Origin: J038 sp034437535
GTDB lineage: Bacteria; Chloroflexota; Anaerolineae; Aggregatilineales; Phototrophicaceae
Assembly (NCBI GenBank): GCA_034437535.1
Contig: DAOTTZ010000108.1
Location: forward strand, 14,260 to 78,259
Direction of reading: 5' to 3'
DNA length: 64,000 nt
This document shows, one piece after another, positions 51,702 to 60,058 of the stretch. Position 1 is the first letter of the stretch; the number at the start of each line of letters is the position of its first letter. The notes beneath the pieces were generated by a model. That model ran no database searches, was not told the DNA's origin, and saw nothing but the letters and a program-made list of their open reading frames with translations. A program made the position numbers and the translations under genes.

Positions 51702-52634
51702 TTGCGTGTAGTGGTTACTGGCGGAGCCGGCTTTTTGGGATCACATCTTTGTGATCGTTTTCTCGATGAAGGATATGATGTTGTCGCCATCGACAATTTA
51801 TTGACCGGAAACGAAAACAACATCGCGCACCTCAAGAACAACCCTAAATTTGAATTTGTGCATCATGATGTATCTGTTTTCATTGAGTTATCTGACCCAG
51901 TGGATGCCGTGTTGCATTTTGCTTCACCTGCAAGCCCGATTGATTACTTGAAATATCCGATCCAGACGTTAAAAGTCGGTGCATTAGGCACACATAATGC
52001 ACTCGGCCTGGCCTTGGCGAAGAATGCTAAATTTCTTCTGGCATCCACCAGTGAAGTCTATGGTGATCCGTTGGTTCATCCGCAACCGGAAACCTACGTT
52101 GGCAATGTGGATACAATCGGCCCACGAGGGGTTTATGATGAAGCGAAACGGTATGCAGAAGCGATGACAATGGCGTATCATCGCGTGCATGCCTTAGATA
52201 CGCGCATCGTCCGAATCTTTAATACTTACGGGCCGCGTATGCGTCTGGACGACGGGCGCGTTGTGCCAAATTTCATCGGGCAGGCCCTGCGTGGAGAGCC
52301 ATTGACAGTCTATGGTGATGGCTCACAGACTCGGAGTTTTCAGTTTGTTGACGATCTCATTCGTGGCATCTGGCAACTACTCCATGCCGATTATCAAGAA
52401 CCGGTCAACATCGGCAACCCACACGAAATGAGTATTCTTGAATTTGCCCATGTCGTCAACCAATTGACCGACAATCCAGGCGGCATTGTCTACCAAGACG
52501 CCCGCATTAAGGGTGATCCGCAGACGAGACAACCGGATATTAGTCTGGCAAAGGATGTTTTACAGTGGCAACCTCAAGTCGATTTGTCAGACGGACTACA
52601 ACAAACCATCGAGCATTTCCGCAAGGTGGTTTGA
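51702..52634 (+). CDS. UDP-glucuronate decarboxylase-like SDR epimerase
   Basis: A 310-residue NAD-dependent SDR enzyme of the UXS group, which makes UDP-xylose from UDP-glucuronate. NAD loop VTGGAGFLGSHLCDRFL, the ID of IDNLLTG, SPASPIDYLKYPIQTLK, the catalytic YDEAKRYAEAMT (Tyr-x3-Lys) and NTYGPRMRLDDGRVVPNFI are all of UXS type. The start codon is TTG at 51702 with GGGAGAG seven bases upstream. It shares the TTGA overlap with the next ligase gene. UDP-glucose 4-epimerase is the alternative, less likely because of the RMR.DDGRVV run. Confidence 0.88.
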   Translation: MRVVVTGGAGFLGSHLCDRFLDEGYDVVAIDNLLTGNENNIAHLKNNPKFEFVHHDVSVFIELSDPVDAVLHFASPASPIDYLKYPIQTLKVGALGTHNALGLALAKNAKFLLASTSEVYGDPLVHPQPETYVGNVDTIGPRGVYDEAKRYAEAMTMAYHRVHALDTRIVRIFNTYGPRMRLDDGRVVPNFIGQALRGEPLTVYGDGSQTRSFQFVDDLIRGIWQLLHADYQEPVNIGNPHEMSILEFAHVVNQLTDNPGGIVYQDARIKGDPQTRQPDISLAKDVLQWQPQVDLSDGLQQTIEHFRKVV

Positions 52635-54067
52635 CCGTTTTCGCCATTCTGATGGGCCTAATGCTTGCATCATTACCATTGCCCATCGCTATACTTGCCA
52701 TCGGTGGTGGCGTGCTACTCACCTTGGCTTTGATCACACCGTTGGTCGCTTTAGTTGCCCTGTTGGTGCTGTCTCCACTGCGCACTCTGGTGTTGACAGA
52801 GACAACTTTTGTGTTTGATGTCGGCCAGATTGCGCTGGCTGGCTTCCTGGGCATATGGTTCATGCGTTCAATGACGGCCAAGCGATCATTTCTGATCATT
52901 CGTCGTTCGTCGCCACTATGGGTTTACCTGGGTGGGTTTATCCTCATCACGGGGTTGACTGGTTTAACAGCCGTCTCTGTAGGAGCGTGGCTCACTGAAT
53001 GGCTTAAATGGATCATCATTGCTGGCATCGCGTTGCTTGTATCAAGTATGCGAAATTGGCGATGGGTTCTGTTTGCATTGATCACCTCTGGGATTGGTCA
53101 TGCTTTAGTCGGCCTTTACACTTTTGTCGGCGGTAGTGGGGCCGATCATCTGGTTATCAATAATCGGTTTTTTCGAGCATTTGGCACCTTCGGTCAACCT
53201 AATCCATTCGGGGGGATGATGGGGCTGATTGCACCAATTGCACTGATGGCTGGGATCGGCTATGTATGGCGTTTTGCTACAACCCATACTCATAGACGAA
53301 CTAGAACTGACTTGCTCATCGGTGTTTACTATCTGGCTGGGGCCGGCCTTATGACACTCGCGCTGTTTGGTTCTTGGAGCAGGGGTGCATGGCTTGGTTT
53401 TTCACTGGCTTGTTGCGTCATGCTATTTTTCCTGCCGCGTGGCTGGATGATGCGTTTGTTGGTCGTCTTCGGCCTAAGTTTGATAGGATTTGGTTTATGG
53501 CAAAGTGGCACTCTGCCGGCAACGATCACAGATCGGGTGCAGAGTGCTACACAGGAACTTTTTACCTTAAGTGATGTTCGCGGTGTCGATATCACAACGG
53601 ATAACTACGCAATCGTAGAGCGTCTGGCACATTGGCAAGCCGCCTTGAATATGGCACAACATTATCCTGCGTTTGGTGTCGGGTTTGGGAATTACGATGC
53701 CGCATACCACGACAACCGCTTAATTAATTGGGATCTGTCCCTGGGGCATGCCCATAATTACTACTTGAATGTTATGGGTGAGGCTGGCATTATGGGCGTG
53801 TCATTTTATCTTGTTTTACTTTTGGGTTTATTTGTGATGACGATCCGTGTGCTTCAGCATCCAGACCCGGTAGCACGCGGAACAGCAATAGGTCTGTTGG
53901 GGACCTGGGTTTATCTATCTACCCACAGCTTGACCGATAACTTATATGTAAACAACATATTTATTCATTTTGGCATTATGCTTGGTATACTTGTTTGTCT
54001 TCATTATCAGGTATCTGGTCAGGTGAAATCATCTTATTATGACGCAAATCTCCACAATCGAAGGTGA
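52631..54067 (+). CDS. O-antigen ligase-like membrane protein
   Basis: A 478-residue protein with about eleven membrane helices. Start TTG 52631 (overlapping the previous stop as TTGA, preceded by AAGGTGG) is preferred; the ORF continues 66 bases further upstream inside the epimerase gene. Signature segments are FGTFGQPNPFGGMMGLIAP, SRGAWLGF and the Wzy_C region GHAHNYYLNVMGEAGIMG near residue 375, including the H-x-H pattern of WaaL/Wzy-type enzymes. It would join sugar units or transfer glycan chains outside the cell. It is the second ligase in 6 kb, unrelated in length to the GH-fused one. Confidence 0.88.
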   Translation: MTVFAILMGLMLASLPLPIAILAIGGGVLLTLALITPLVALVALLVLSPLRTLVLTETTFVFDVGQIALAGFLGIWFMRSMTAKRSFLIIRRSSPLWVYLGGFILITGLTGLTAVSVGAWLTEWLKWIIIAGIALLVSSMRNWRWVLFALITSGIGHALVGLYTFVGGSGADHLVINNRFFRAFGTFGQPNPFGGMMGLIAPIALMAGIGYVWRFATTHTHRRTRTDLLIGVYYLAGAGLMTLALFGSWSRGAWLGFSLACCVMLFFLPRGWMMRLLVVFGLSLIGFGLWQSGTLPATITDRVQSATQELFTLSDVRGVDITTDNYAIVERLAHWQAALNMAQHYPAFGVGFGNYDAAYHDNRLINWDLSLGHAHNYYLNVMGEAGIMGVSFYLVLLLGLFVMTIRVLQHPDPVARGTAIGLLGTWVYLSTHSLTDNLYVNNIFIHFGIMLGILVCLHYQVSGQVKSSYYDANLHNRR

Positions 54068-54713
54068 GACCGTGGCGCAACCCACGCAACGACAATTTCG
54101 CACACCGCTTGATCGTCGCATTGGCACATTGGCAGAGCGGTTCGGTGGCGAAAAGGCTAAAGAGTTAGAACGTTTTCTCAAATTTGCACTTGTTGGCTTG
54201 ACAGGTGCTTTTATTGACCTCGGCATTTTGACTTTGCTTCAACTGACAATTTTGCCCCCGGCGGCGTACATTGTGAACCCGATTGACTTCAACCTGGGTG
54301 CTTTACCTGTGGATTTTGAGTTGTTGACAATTCCGCTGGATATAAATGTAGCAATGGCGACAACCATCGCTTTTGTATGTGCGGTCGTCAGTAATTTCAC
54401 ATGGACAAGCCTGTGGGTTTATCCTGAATCAACCAGTCGTAGTATGCGACGCCAGCTCACACAATTTTTCATCATCAGCGTTATTGGTTGGTCGGCACGT
54501 ACACTGTGGATCACGACAACTTATGTAACAATCGGCACACTTCTTGCACCCACTTTAGAACCAGTTATGCGAATACTTGATGCCGGCTTTGAATTTACAC
54601 CAGTGGGTGAAAAACGCCTGGGTAGTATCATCGCGCAGTTAGTTGCAATGGTTTTTGTGATGTTGTGGAACTTCTTCGCAAACCGCTATTGGACATTCAA
54701 CGATGTGGATTGA
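54039..54713 (+). CDS. GtrA-like membrane protein
   Basis: A 224-residue protein with four membrane helices and the GtrA pattern RFLKFALVGLTGAFIDLGIL near residue 45, TTIAFVCAVVSNFTWTSLWVYPE near 105, and the terminal MLWNFFANRYWTF. GtrA proteins are thought to flip polyprenyl-linked sugars or help glycosylation. The insertion between helices 1 and 2 (about 35 residues) is longer than in typical GtrA. Start is uncertain: ATG 54039 overlaps the ligase gene by 29 bases, while GTG 54072 has AAGGTGAG immediately upstream. Last gene before tRNA-Glu. Confidence 0.82.
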   Translation: MTQISTIEGETVAQPTQRQFRTPLDRRIGTLAERFGGEKAKELERFLKFALVGLTGAFIDLGILTLLQLTILPPAAYIVNPIDFNLGALPVDFELLTIPLDINVAMATTIAFVCAVVSNFTWTSLWVYPESTSRSMRRQLTQFFIISVIGWSARTLWITTTYVTIGTLLAPTLEPVMRILDAGFEFTPVGEKRLGSIIAQLVAMVFVMLWNFFANRYWTFNDVD

Positions 54714-54725
54714 CAGATGAACACC

Positions 54726-54753
54726 TTGACGCCATAAAGTTTCCTGATACAAT
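54726..54753 (+). promoter_or_regulatory. Promoter for tRNA-Glu
   Basis: TTGACG (54726-54731), 16-base spacer and TACAAT (54748-54753). The tRNA begins 18 bases after the -10 box. Confidence 0.7.
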
Positions 54754-54770
54754 CTCTTCAAAAGAAGCAG

Positions 54771-54843
54771 GCCCCATTCGTCTAGTGGCCTAGGACGTGG
54801 CCCTCTCAAGGCCAAAACACGGGTTCGAGTCCCGTATGGGGCA
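54771..54843 (+). tRNA. tRNA-Glu (CTC)
   Basis: A 73-base tRNA read from its cloverleaf: acceptor stem GCCCCAT with ATGGGGC, D-arm with AGTGGCCTAGGAC, anticodon stem TGGCC/GGCCA with loop CTCTCAA (anticodon CTC, glutamate), T-arm CGGGTTCGAGTCCCG and discriminator A. No CCA is encoded (CAA follows). It has its own promoter and a close terminator. It also marks the sharp change in base composition. Confidence 0.93.
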
Positions 54844-54972
54844 CAAAAGCGAGAAGTTCTTCTCTCGCTTTTTCTTTTGGGTGTGGCTCGCTTCACCCTC
54901 CCGGCTCACTAACTCAATTAACCCTTCGACTTCTGCTCGTATCTCTTGTGCTACAATGGATGTGAAAGACAT
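54790..54972 (-). pseudogene. Small ORF with perfect RBS running into tRNA-Glu; likely truncated gene remnant
   Basis: On the minus strand ATG 54972 is preceded by AAGGAG at exactly five bases, an ideal ribosome binding site. The first 30 codons (MSFTSIVAQEIRAEV, then EGLIELVSREGE) look like a genuine protein start. The frame then runs through the inverted terminator and antisense of the tRNA (ending GLERATS), which cannot be natural coding sequence. This is best read as the 5' end of a gene cut off at the tRNA. No family recognised. Confidence 0.5.
54845..54876 (+). terminator. Terminator of tRNA-Glu
   Basis: AAAAGCGAGA (54845-54854) pairs with TCTCGCTTTT (54863-54872), followed by TCTTTT. 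It begins one base after the discriminator neighbourhood of the tRNA. Confidence 0.85.
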
Positions 54973-55070
54973 GGAATCTCCTTGACGGTTTTTTCGTAAA
55001 GCAATCGTCATGAGATTCTCTCTGTCTTTCAACCCCTTTTAAAATGCAAAGTAGCCACACCCAAATCATA

Positions 55071-55355
55071 ATGGAACTGACCATCCACAATAACCCGGAC
55101 GCCAACCGCTTCGAGGTTTCACTCCCCGATGACCAGATGGCGTTCATCGAGTATCAGATCGCCAAGAAAAACATCCTGTATACCCACACCGAAGTGCCGC
55201 CCGCCTTCGAAGGGCAGGGCGTAGGCGGTAAATTGGCAAAATACGCGCTGGATTTCGCCCGTGATAACGGCTATAAGGTGCAGGCTTTATGCCCGTTCGT
55301 CAAAGCCTATGTGCAACGCCACCCGGAATATCACGCCATCACCTGGGGATTTTAG
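55071..55355 (+). CDS. GNAT-family N-acetyltransferase (YidJ/Gtn10 type)
   Basis: A 94-residue small GNAT protein. The acetyl-CoA loop appears as PPAFEGQGVGGKLAKYAL, followed by CPFVKAYVQRHPEY, which is the signature of the short YjdJ/GNAT_C-type family. ATG 55071 gives the compact form; an ATG 27 bases upstream is possible and neither has a clear Shine-Dalgarno. Substrate is unknown. It is the first gene of the GC-rich right part. Its stop overlaps the convergent ArsR-ArsC gene by four bases. Confidence 0.85.
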   Translation: MELTIHNNPDANRFEVSLPDDQMAFIEYQIAKKNILYTHTEVPPAFEGQGVGGKLAKYALDFARDNGYKVQALCPFVKAYVQRHPEYHAITWGF

Positions 55356-56098
55356 CCCGCAGAATAACCTGGCAGATACTCCCGCAGGAGATGGCGAATC
55401 CGTTTCTTGAGCCGTTCCGCCACTTTTAAGAAGGCGTCGGCCCGTCGCGCCGGGTCGATCTCAGTGGCGGGGTCACTATACCCCCAGTGGATCTGACGCG
55501 CGGCTCCCTCAAAGCGCGGGCAGATCTCGCGGGCCTGGTCGCATACGGTAATCACCAGGTCAAAGGGGGCGTCGGTGTATTCGTTAACGTGGTTGACCTG
55601 CTGTGAGCCAATGTCGATCCCCATCCCGGCCATCGTGCGGATCGCATCCGGATGGACAACAGTCGGCTGGCTCCCCGCGCTGAACGCCGCCACCTGGCCG
55701 CCACTCATATGAGTCAGCAGGCCCTCCGCCATCTGAGACCGCGCACTATTATGCGTGCAGATGAACAACACCCGCGCCTTTGAACCACTGGCCCCCTTGC
55801 CGGCTTCTCCCGGTGGCCGGGCCGATTGTAACAAGCCAGCAATTGCCTGTAATCGGTTCGTCAGCACGTCCAGATCCAGACTGTAATAGATGTCGCGCCC
55901 GTCGACATCACTCCGGCGGGTATAGACGAAATCGCCATCCCGTAATTGCTTGAGGTGATACGAAACCAGGTTGGTGGGTTGTTGCAACCGTTCAACCAAT
56001 TCACCGACGCGAAAATCACTCTCTGCCAGATATTGCACAATACGCCAGCGGATCTCATGCGCCAGCAGGACGATCACAGATGGCGGTGTCTCTTGCAT
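55352..56098 (-). CDS. ArsR-type regulator fused to LMW-phosphatase-like arsenate reductase
   Basis: A 248-residue fusion. Residues 8-90 form an ArsR winged helix (AHEIRWRIVQYLAE, NLVSYHLKQLRDGDFV, RDIYYSL). Residues 107-245 form an LMW-PTP/ArsC domain with the phosphate loop FICTHNSARSQMAEG (catalytic cysteine) and later ITVCDQAREICPRF, supplying the thioredoxin-type ArsC cysteine pair. The ArsR metal-binding motif ELCVC is not seen. No arsenite pump gene (arsB or acr3) is nearby. Such fusions are known in arsenic systems. The DUF429 gene lies 13 bases upstream in the same direction. Confidence 0.9.
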   Translation of the reverse strand: MQETPPSVIVLLAHEIRWRIVQYLAESDFRVGELVERLQQPTNLVSYHLKQLRDGDFVYTRRSDVDGRDIYYSLDLDVLTNRLQAIAGLLQSARPPGEAGKGASGSKARVLFICTHNSARSQMAEGLLTHMSGGQVAAFSAGSQPTVVHPDAIRTMAGMGIDIGSQQVNHVNEYTDAPFDLVITVCDQAREICPRFEGAARQIHWGYSDPATEIDPARRADAFLKVAERLKKRIRHLLREYLPGYSAG

Positions 56099-56111
56099 AA
56101 ACCAGCTTCCC

Positions 56112-56840
56112 TTAATCTATAACCGGATAAACAACTTGCATGGGTAGATGATGCCGATCATATGCCGGTCGGTCGGGGAGCGTCTTCAGCGGCCAACGCC
56201 CGGCGATTGACAGCGCGAGCGCGTCCACCACATCATCGACCGTGACGTGCTTCTCGTAAGCGGCATAGACCAACCGCACGATCTGATCGGCATCCGGTCG
56301 GTAGCGGCGGAGTGTCTCTAGCCGGTCGAGAAAGCCCAGCGCATGCTTCTTGCTGTATGCCATCGGGCGGAAGACTGCATCAGGGCCACCGTTCAGCGCG
56401 GCAAACACCACTTCCGGGTGTGATTCAACCACCTGCGCCGCTAGCGACGGCGCACCCCGCAAGAACGCATCCACTTCACGGATCTTCGGCATGATGTTCC
56501 AGGTCTGCTTGGCGAACCGCTTGCCGGTCACGGCTTGGTTGGCATCACACGCGGCGGGATAATCCGGCGCATCAAACGCCGCCCGCACCGGCACACTGAA
56601 CACACTACTGCGCCGCTGGCCCAGCACCCCCCGCGCCGCCACATCAACCGCCCGCTGTGCCGCATCCGGCAGGCCGATAGGAATGTCAATCCACACCGTC
56701 ACCGCATCCGCCCCCACCGCAGACCATAACGCCGTGATCGACTCGAAGACCCCCGCCCCCCGCGCCACATCGAACGGCCCGTCATCGACCCGGAGCGCAA
56801 GCCAGCCCGCCGGGCATCCATCCACCCCATAATGACTCAT
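56112..56840 (-). CDS. DUF429 family protein (predicted RNase H-fold nuclease)
   Basis: A 242-residue DUF429 protein. The family starts with a G.D.C..GW pattern, here YGVDGCPAGWLAL, then VWIDIPIGLP and RRSSVFSVPVR, a SKKHALGFLDR segment and a late DDVVDALALSIAG carrying aspartates. DUF429 is predicted to have an RNase H-like fold, with function unproven. ATG 56840 is chosen: it overlaps the upstream gene's stop as ATGA, while an ATG 99 bases upstream would extend into that gene. Confidence 0.85.
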   Translation of the reverse strand: MSHYGVDGCPAGWLALRVDDGPFDVARGAGVFESITALWSAVGADAVTVWIDIPIGLPDAAQRAVDVAARGVLGQRRSSVFSVPVRAAFDAPDYPAACDANQAVTGKRFAKQTWNIMPKIREVDAFLRGAPSLAAQVVESHPEVVFAALNGGPDAVFRPMAYSKKHALGFLDRLETLRRYRPDADQIVRLVYAAYEKHVTVDDVVDALALSIAGRWPLKTLPDRPAYDRHHLPMQVVYPVID

Positions 56841-58213
56841 AATCCACCCGGAATAACACGCCAGATCACATACGCCGCCAACCCGGCCAGCGGGAGCGCA
56901 GCCATTGCCACCGCCCATTGTGATCCCCGTTGAACCCACCCCGGTGCCTCATCCCGCCGCCGACGGATGAGACTCACCGCCGTCAGCCGCCAGCCTTCCG
57001 CCCCCAGGGCCAGCCACACAGCCAGCGGGGCCAGCGCGGTGAACATATACCGGCCCTGATACTGCTGGAATTCGCTGTTGTAATAGGCATAGGCCAGCAC
57101 CGCCAGCCCCACCGTCAGGGCCAGCAGGCCCCAGGCCCACGTCCGCGCCCGGTCAGCGGCTTGATTTCGAACCTGCCAGCCATACAACCCCAGCCCGGCC
57201 AGGCCCGCCAGCACCCCCCCCGCGATGACCGCATACCACGCATCGCGCATCGGCAATGCCATCCAGCCGAACTGCCCCCAGAAACTATTAAACGTGGTGC
57301 GCCCGATCTCGCGCAGATACCCGCCCCAGCCCAGCAGGTCGATGCGCTCAGCGGTGCGCGGTTGGTCACGGACGACCGCATCATGGGCCGCCAACCCTAA
57401 AAAGTCCGGCACACCATAGACCGCCATATTCCGCCCCCACCACAAGGCCCCCAGGAGCAACGCCGGGATCAAGTACGCGCTCACCTGCCGCGCCAACTGC
57501 CCGACCGTCCGCTCGTCATCGTCCAGCCACCAGCGGAGCAACACCGCGACCCCGGCCACACCGGCCAGCGGATAAGTCGTCGCCTTAGTCACAAAGCCCA
57601 GGCCGACCACCAGCCCCAACCCGACCGCCGGCACCTGCCGGCCAAAAAGGGGCACCCGCCGCATGTAAGCCACCACCAGCAACAGCCCGACCGCCATCAA
57701 CGCCCAGGCCAGCGCGTCATTGTTCACCGATGCCAGGATGTGTAAATGCATCGGCTGGAACGCCACAATCCCCGCCGCGCCTGCCGCCACCCAGGGCCGC
57801 GCCGGGAGCAGTACCCGCCCCATGCCATACGTCGCCCACAAGATCAACGACCCCCACACCACGCCAGATACCAGCCGGAGCACGGTCAGATCGCCGCCGC
57901 TCACCCGGTAGACCGGGGCCATCAGCGCGTAATACAGCGGCGGTTGATGATCTTCGTATTCGATGCGCTGGATCTCCGCCGGGGTCACATCGTCAAATTG
58001 GTTGGCCTTGTACGCATCCAGGGCCGGGCCATCCCAATCCCCCGTCTCGATGACCGGCAGACGCCCATCCGCCATCTGTGCGACGTATTGATAATGGGCT
58101 GGCTCATCGGGTGATTGCCAATCCGGCGTGCGGAGGGCAAATACACTCACCAGCAAGATAAAGCCCAGTTGGATGATCCAGACCGGGCTATGATTGCGAA
58201 GCAAATCGCTCAA
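56837..58213 (-). CDS. DUF2142/GT-C-type membrane glycosyltransferase
   Basis: A 458-residue protein with ten to eleven membrane helices. The first extracellular loop has PDWQSPDEPAHYQYV, the acidic pair typical of GT-C enzymes and DUF2142 proteins, and YEDHQPPLYY follows. It would transfer sugars from polyprenyl-phosphate donors outside the cell. TTG 58213 with AGAGG eight bases upstream is a likely start; GTG 58255 would overlap the TPP enzyme gene by 26 bases. It is coupled to the DUF429 gene by ATGA. Base composition is strongly GC-rich (42/60 in the line at 57001). Confidence 0.8.
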   Translation of the reverse strand: MSDLLRNHSPVWIIQLGFILLVSVFALRTPDWQSPDEPAHYQYVAQMADGRLPVIETGDWDGPALDAYKANQFDDVTPAEIQRIEYEDHQPPLYYALMAPVYRVSGGDLTVLRLVSGVVWGSLILWATYGMGRVLLPARPWVAAGAAGIVAFQPMHLHILASVNNDALAWALMAVGLLLVVAYMRRVPLFGRQVPAVGLGLVVGLGFVTKATTYPLAGVAGVAVLLRWWLDDDERTVGQLARQVSAYLIPALLLGALWWGRNMAVYGVPDFLGLAAHDAVVRDQPRTAERIDLLGWGGYLREIGRTTFNSFWGQFGWMALPMRDAWYAVIAGGVLAGLAGLGLYGWQVRNQAADRARTWAWGLLALTVGLAVLAYAYYNSEFQQYQGRYMFTALAPLAVWLALGAEGWRLTAVSLIRRRRDEAPGWVQRGSQWAVAMAALPLAGLAAYVIWRVIPGGL

Positions 58214-58229
58214 ACGGTTTAGCCTCTGG

Positions 58230-59861
58230 TTAGACGATATAAGGCGTGCTGGCACCGGTCTTGCTCATGCCGCGCTCGTCCAGGATCACGTTGATGCAAG
58301 CCGGCTTGCCACTGGCGAAGGCCCGCTCTAACGCCGGGCCGATCTCGTCCGGGTCTTCCACCTGTTCGCCGTGCCCGCCCATCGCTTCGACGATCTTGTC
58401 GTACCGCTGGAAGCTCAACTTGGTGGCGATACTGCGTTCTTCCGTCACCATGTCGATCTGCGGCGTGCGGATCTGGCCCCAGCCGCCATCATTGCCGACG
58501 ATGCTCACCACCGGCAGGCCAAAGCGCAACGCGGTGTCGAACTCGAACCCGTTCAGGCCGAAGGAACCATCCCCGTTGATAATCAACACCTTCTTATCCG
58601 GGTAAAGATGCTTGGCCGCCACCGCGAAGGGCGCACCCACCCCCAGGCATCCCAACGGGCCGGGGTCGAGCCATTGGCCGGGCCGCGTGATGTCGATCAC
58701 CTTGGCACAGGCACTCACGATGTCGCCCCCATCGCCGATCACAATCGTGTCCTCGTCGATGAAATCATTCAGGGCGGCCCCCATGCGGAAGTGGTTAATC
58801 GGCTGGCTGTCGATCTGCTTCCATTCTTCCAGCTTCTCGTTCTTTCCCGCTTCGATCTCACTCACCCGGTTCAACCAGTCGCTATACCGCACCCCCTGCA
58901 ATCCTTCGGAGAGGGCTTCCAGCAACAACCGCGCATTCGCCAGCATCGCCACATCCGCCTCACGGTTATGGTTGAGTTCGTCCGCGTCGTTCTCCACCTG
59001 GATCAACTTGGCATCCGGGTTCCAGCCTTCCTTGCCATACTTCAGGCGGAAGTCAAGCGGCGTGCCGATCAACAATACCACATCGGCCTCTTTCAACGCC
59101 CGGCTCCGCCCGGCCTTAAAGCAGTTGGGATGATCCATCGGCAGGGTGCCGCGCCCGCCACCGTTGGTAAACACCGGGATGTCGGCTTGCTCCGCGACGG
59201 TCTTCAGCGCGTCGTGGGCTTCGTCCCAGTAGACCTGCGTCCCCGCCACGATGACCGGCTTCTGCGCCTGCCGCATGATGTTAAACAATTTCTCGATGTC
59301 GCCGCGTGCTGGTTCCACCGGCTCCACCATAACTTTATCCGGCATCCCCGGATCATCGACCGAATTAAACAGGATGTCGAACGGGAATTCGATGAACACC
59401 GGGCCAGGTCGCCCGCTGAGTGCGGTGTAAAATGCCTGCGTCATCAACTCCGGGATGGCGGCGGTATCTTCCACCGTGAAGCTGGCTTTGGTAAACGTCT
59501 TGAACATGTCGGTCTGTGGCATCTCTTGCAAGGCCCCCATCCCCTTCGTCTTGAGCGGGGCGGCCCCACCAAGCAAGATCATCGGGCTTCGCGCCTGATA
59601 AGCGTTAGCGACCCCGGTCACAGCATCGGTCACACCGGGGCCAGCGGTCACCGCCGCCACACCGATATTGCGCGTCAACCGGGCGTAGGCATCCGCCGCG
59701 TGGGCCGCCGCTTGCTCATGCCGGAAGTCTAAAACAGTGATGTCATTGTTAAGACACCCTTCGTAAATCGGCAAGATATGCCCGCCGCACAGCGTATAGA
59801 TCGTATCGACCCCTTGCGCTTTCAAACTCCGGGCGATCAATTCGCCACCGAGCGTAAACAT
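58230..59861 (-). CDS. ThDP-dependent 2-hydroxyacyl-CoA lyase-like enzyme (ILVBL/HACL2 type)
   Basis: A 543-residue thiamine-diphosphate enzyme of the acetolactate synthase superfamily. ThDP residues: catalytic glutamate in FRHEQAAAHAADAYARL (residue about 50) and the GDGSFGLNGFEFDT metal motif with NDGGWGQIR. The sequence runs TLCGGHILPIYEGC, VAAVTAGPGVTDAVTGV and QWLDPGPLGCLGVGAPFA track human ILVBL (HACL2) closely from memory, more so than IlvB, so lyase on 2-hydroxyacyl-CoA is the preferred call; acetolactate or oxalyl-CoA activity is not excluded. ATG 59861 has AAGGAG nine bases upstream. Confidence 0.85.
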   Translation of the reverse strand: MFTLGGELIARSLKAQGVDTIYTLCGGHILPIYEGCLNNDITVLDFRHEQAAAHAADAYARLTRNIGVAAVTAGPGVTDAVTGVANAYQARSPMILLGGAAPLKTKGMGALQEMPQTDMFKTFTKASFTVEDTAAIPELMTQAFYTALSGRPGPVFIEFPFDILFNSVDDPGMPDKVMVEPVEPARGDIEKLFNIMRQAQKPVIVAGTQVYWDEAHDALKTVAEQADIPVFTNGGGRGTLPMDHPNCFKAGRSRALKEADVVLLIGTPLDFRLKYGKEGWNPDAKLIQVENDADELNHNREADVAMLANARLLLEALSEGLQGVRYSDWLNRVSEIEAGKNEKLEEWKQIDSQPINHFRMGAALNDFIDEDTIVIGDGGDIVSACAKVIDITRPGQWLDPGPLGCLGVGAPFAVAAKHLYPDKKVLIINGDGSFGLNGFEFDTALRFGLPVVSIVGNDGGWGQIRTPQIDMVTEERSIATKLSFQRYDKIVEAMGGHGEQVEDPDEIGPALERAFASGKPACINVILDERGMSKTGASTPYIV

Positions 59862-60001
59862 CAATAATTACTCCTTGTTTAACAAACAGTAGTTCGGCTT
59901 TATTTCAAGCAATATCACGCTTAGATATTAACCAGACTCGGCATTGAATCCAAGCGCGAGCGACAAAATACTGGGGGATCGCATCAATAATAGAAATAAA
60001 A

Positions 60002-60032
60002 AAACAGGCGACCGGTAATCGGTCGCCTGTTT
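60002..60032 (-). terminator. Intrinsic terminator of the secreted-protein gene
   Basis: A perfect 13-bp stem (AAACAGGCGACCG at 60002-60014, CGGTCGCCTGTTT at 60020-60032) with a five-base loop. On the minus strand it is followed by a run of T (TTTTTATTTC). The rest of the spacer 59862-60001 shows nothing else. Confidence 0.9.
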
Positions 60033-60058
60033 AATCTTACCTGATGTGATGGTATACG

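Noticed and set aside
54639..55147. Several further minus-strand frames covering tRNA-Glu
   Set aside because: They read through the tRNA and its terminator. Only the ATG at 54972 with the ideal ribosome binding site was kept, as a remnant.
58371..59732. A 453-codon open frame on the plus strand
   Set aside because: It lies antisense to the well-supported ThDP enzyme gene; long antisense frames are expected at this GC content, and the product (many His/Arg/Gln) looks like no protein family.
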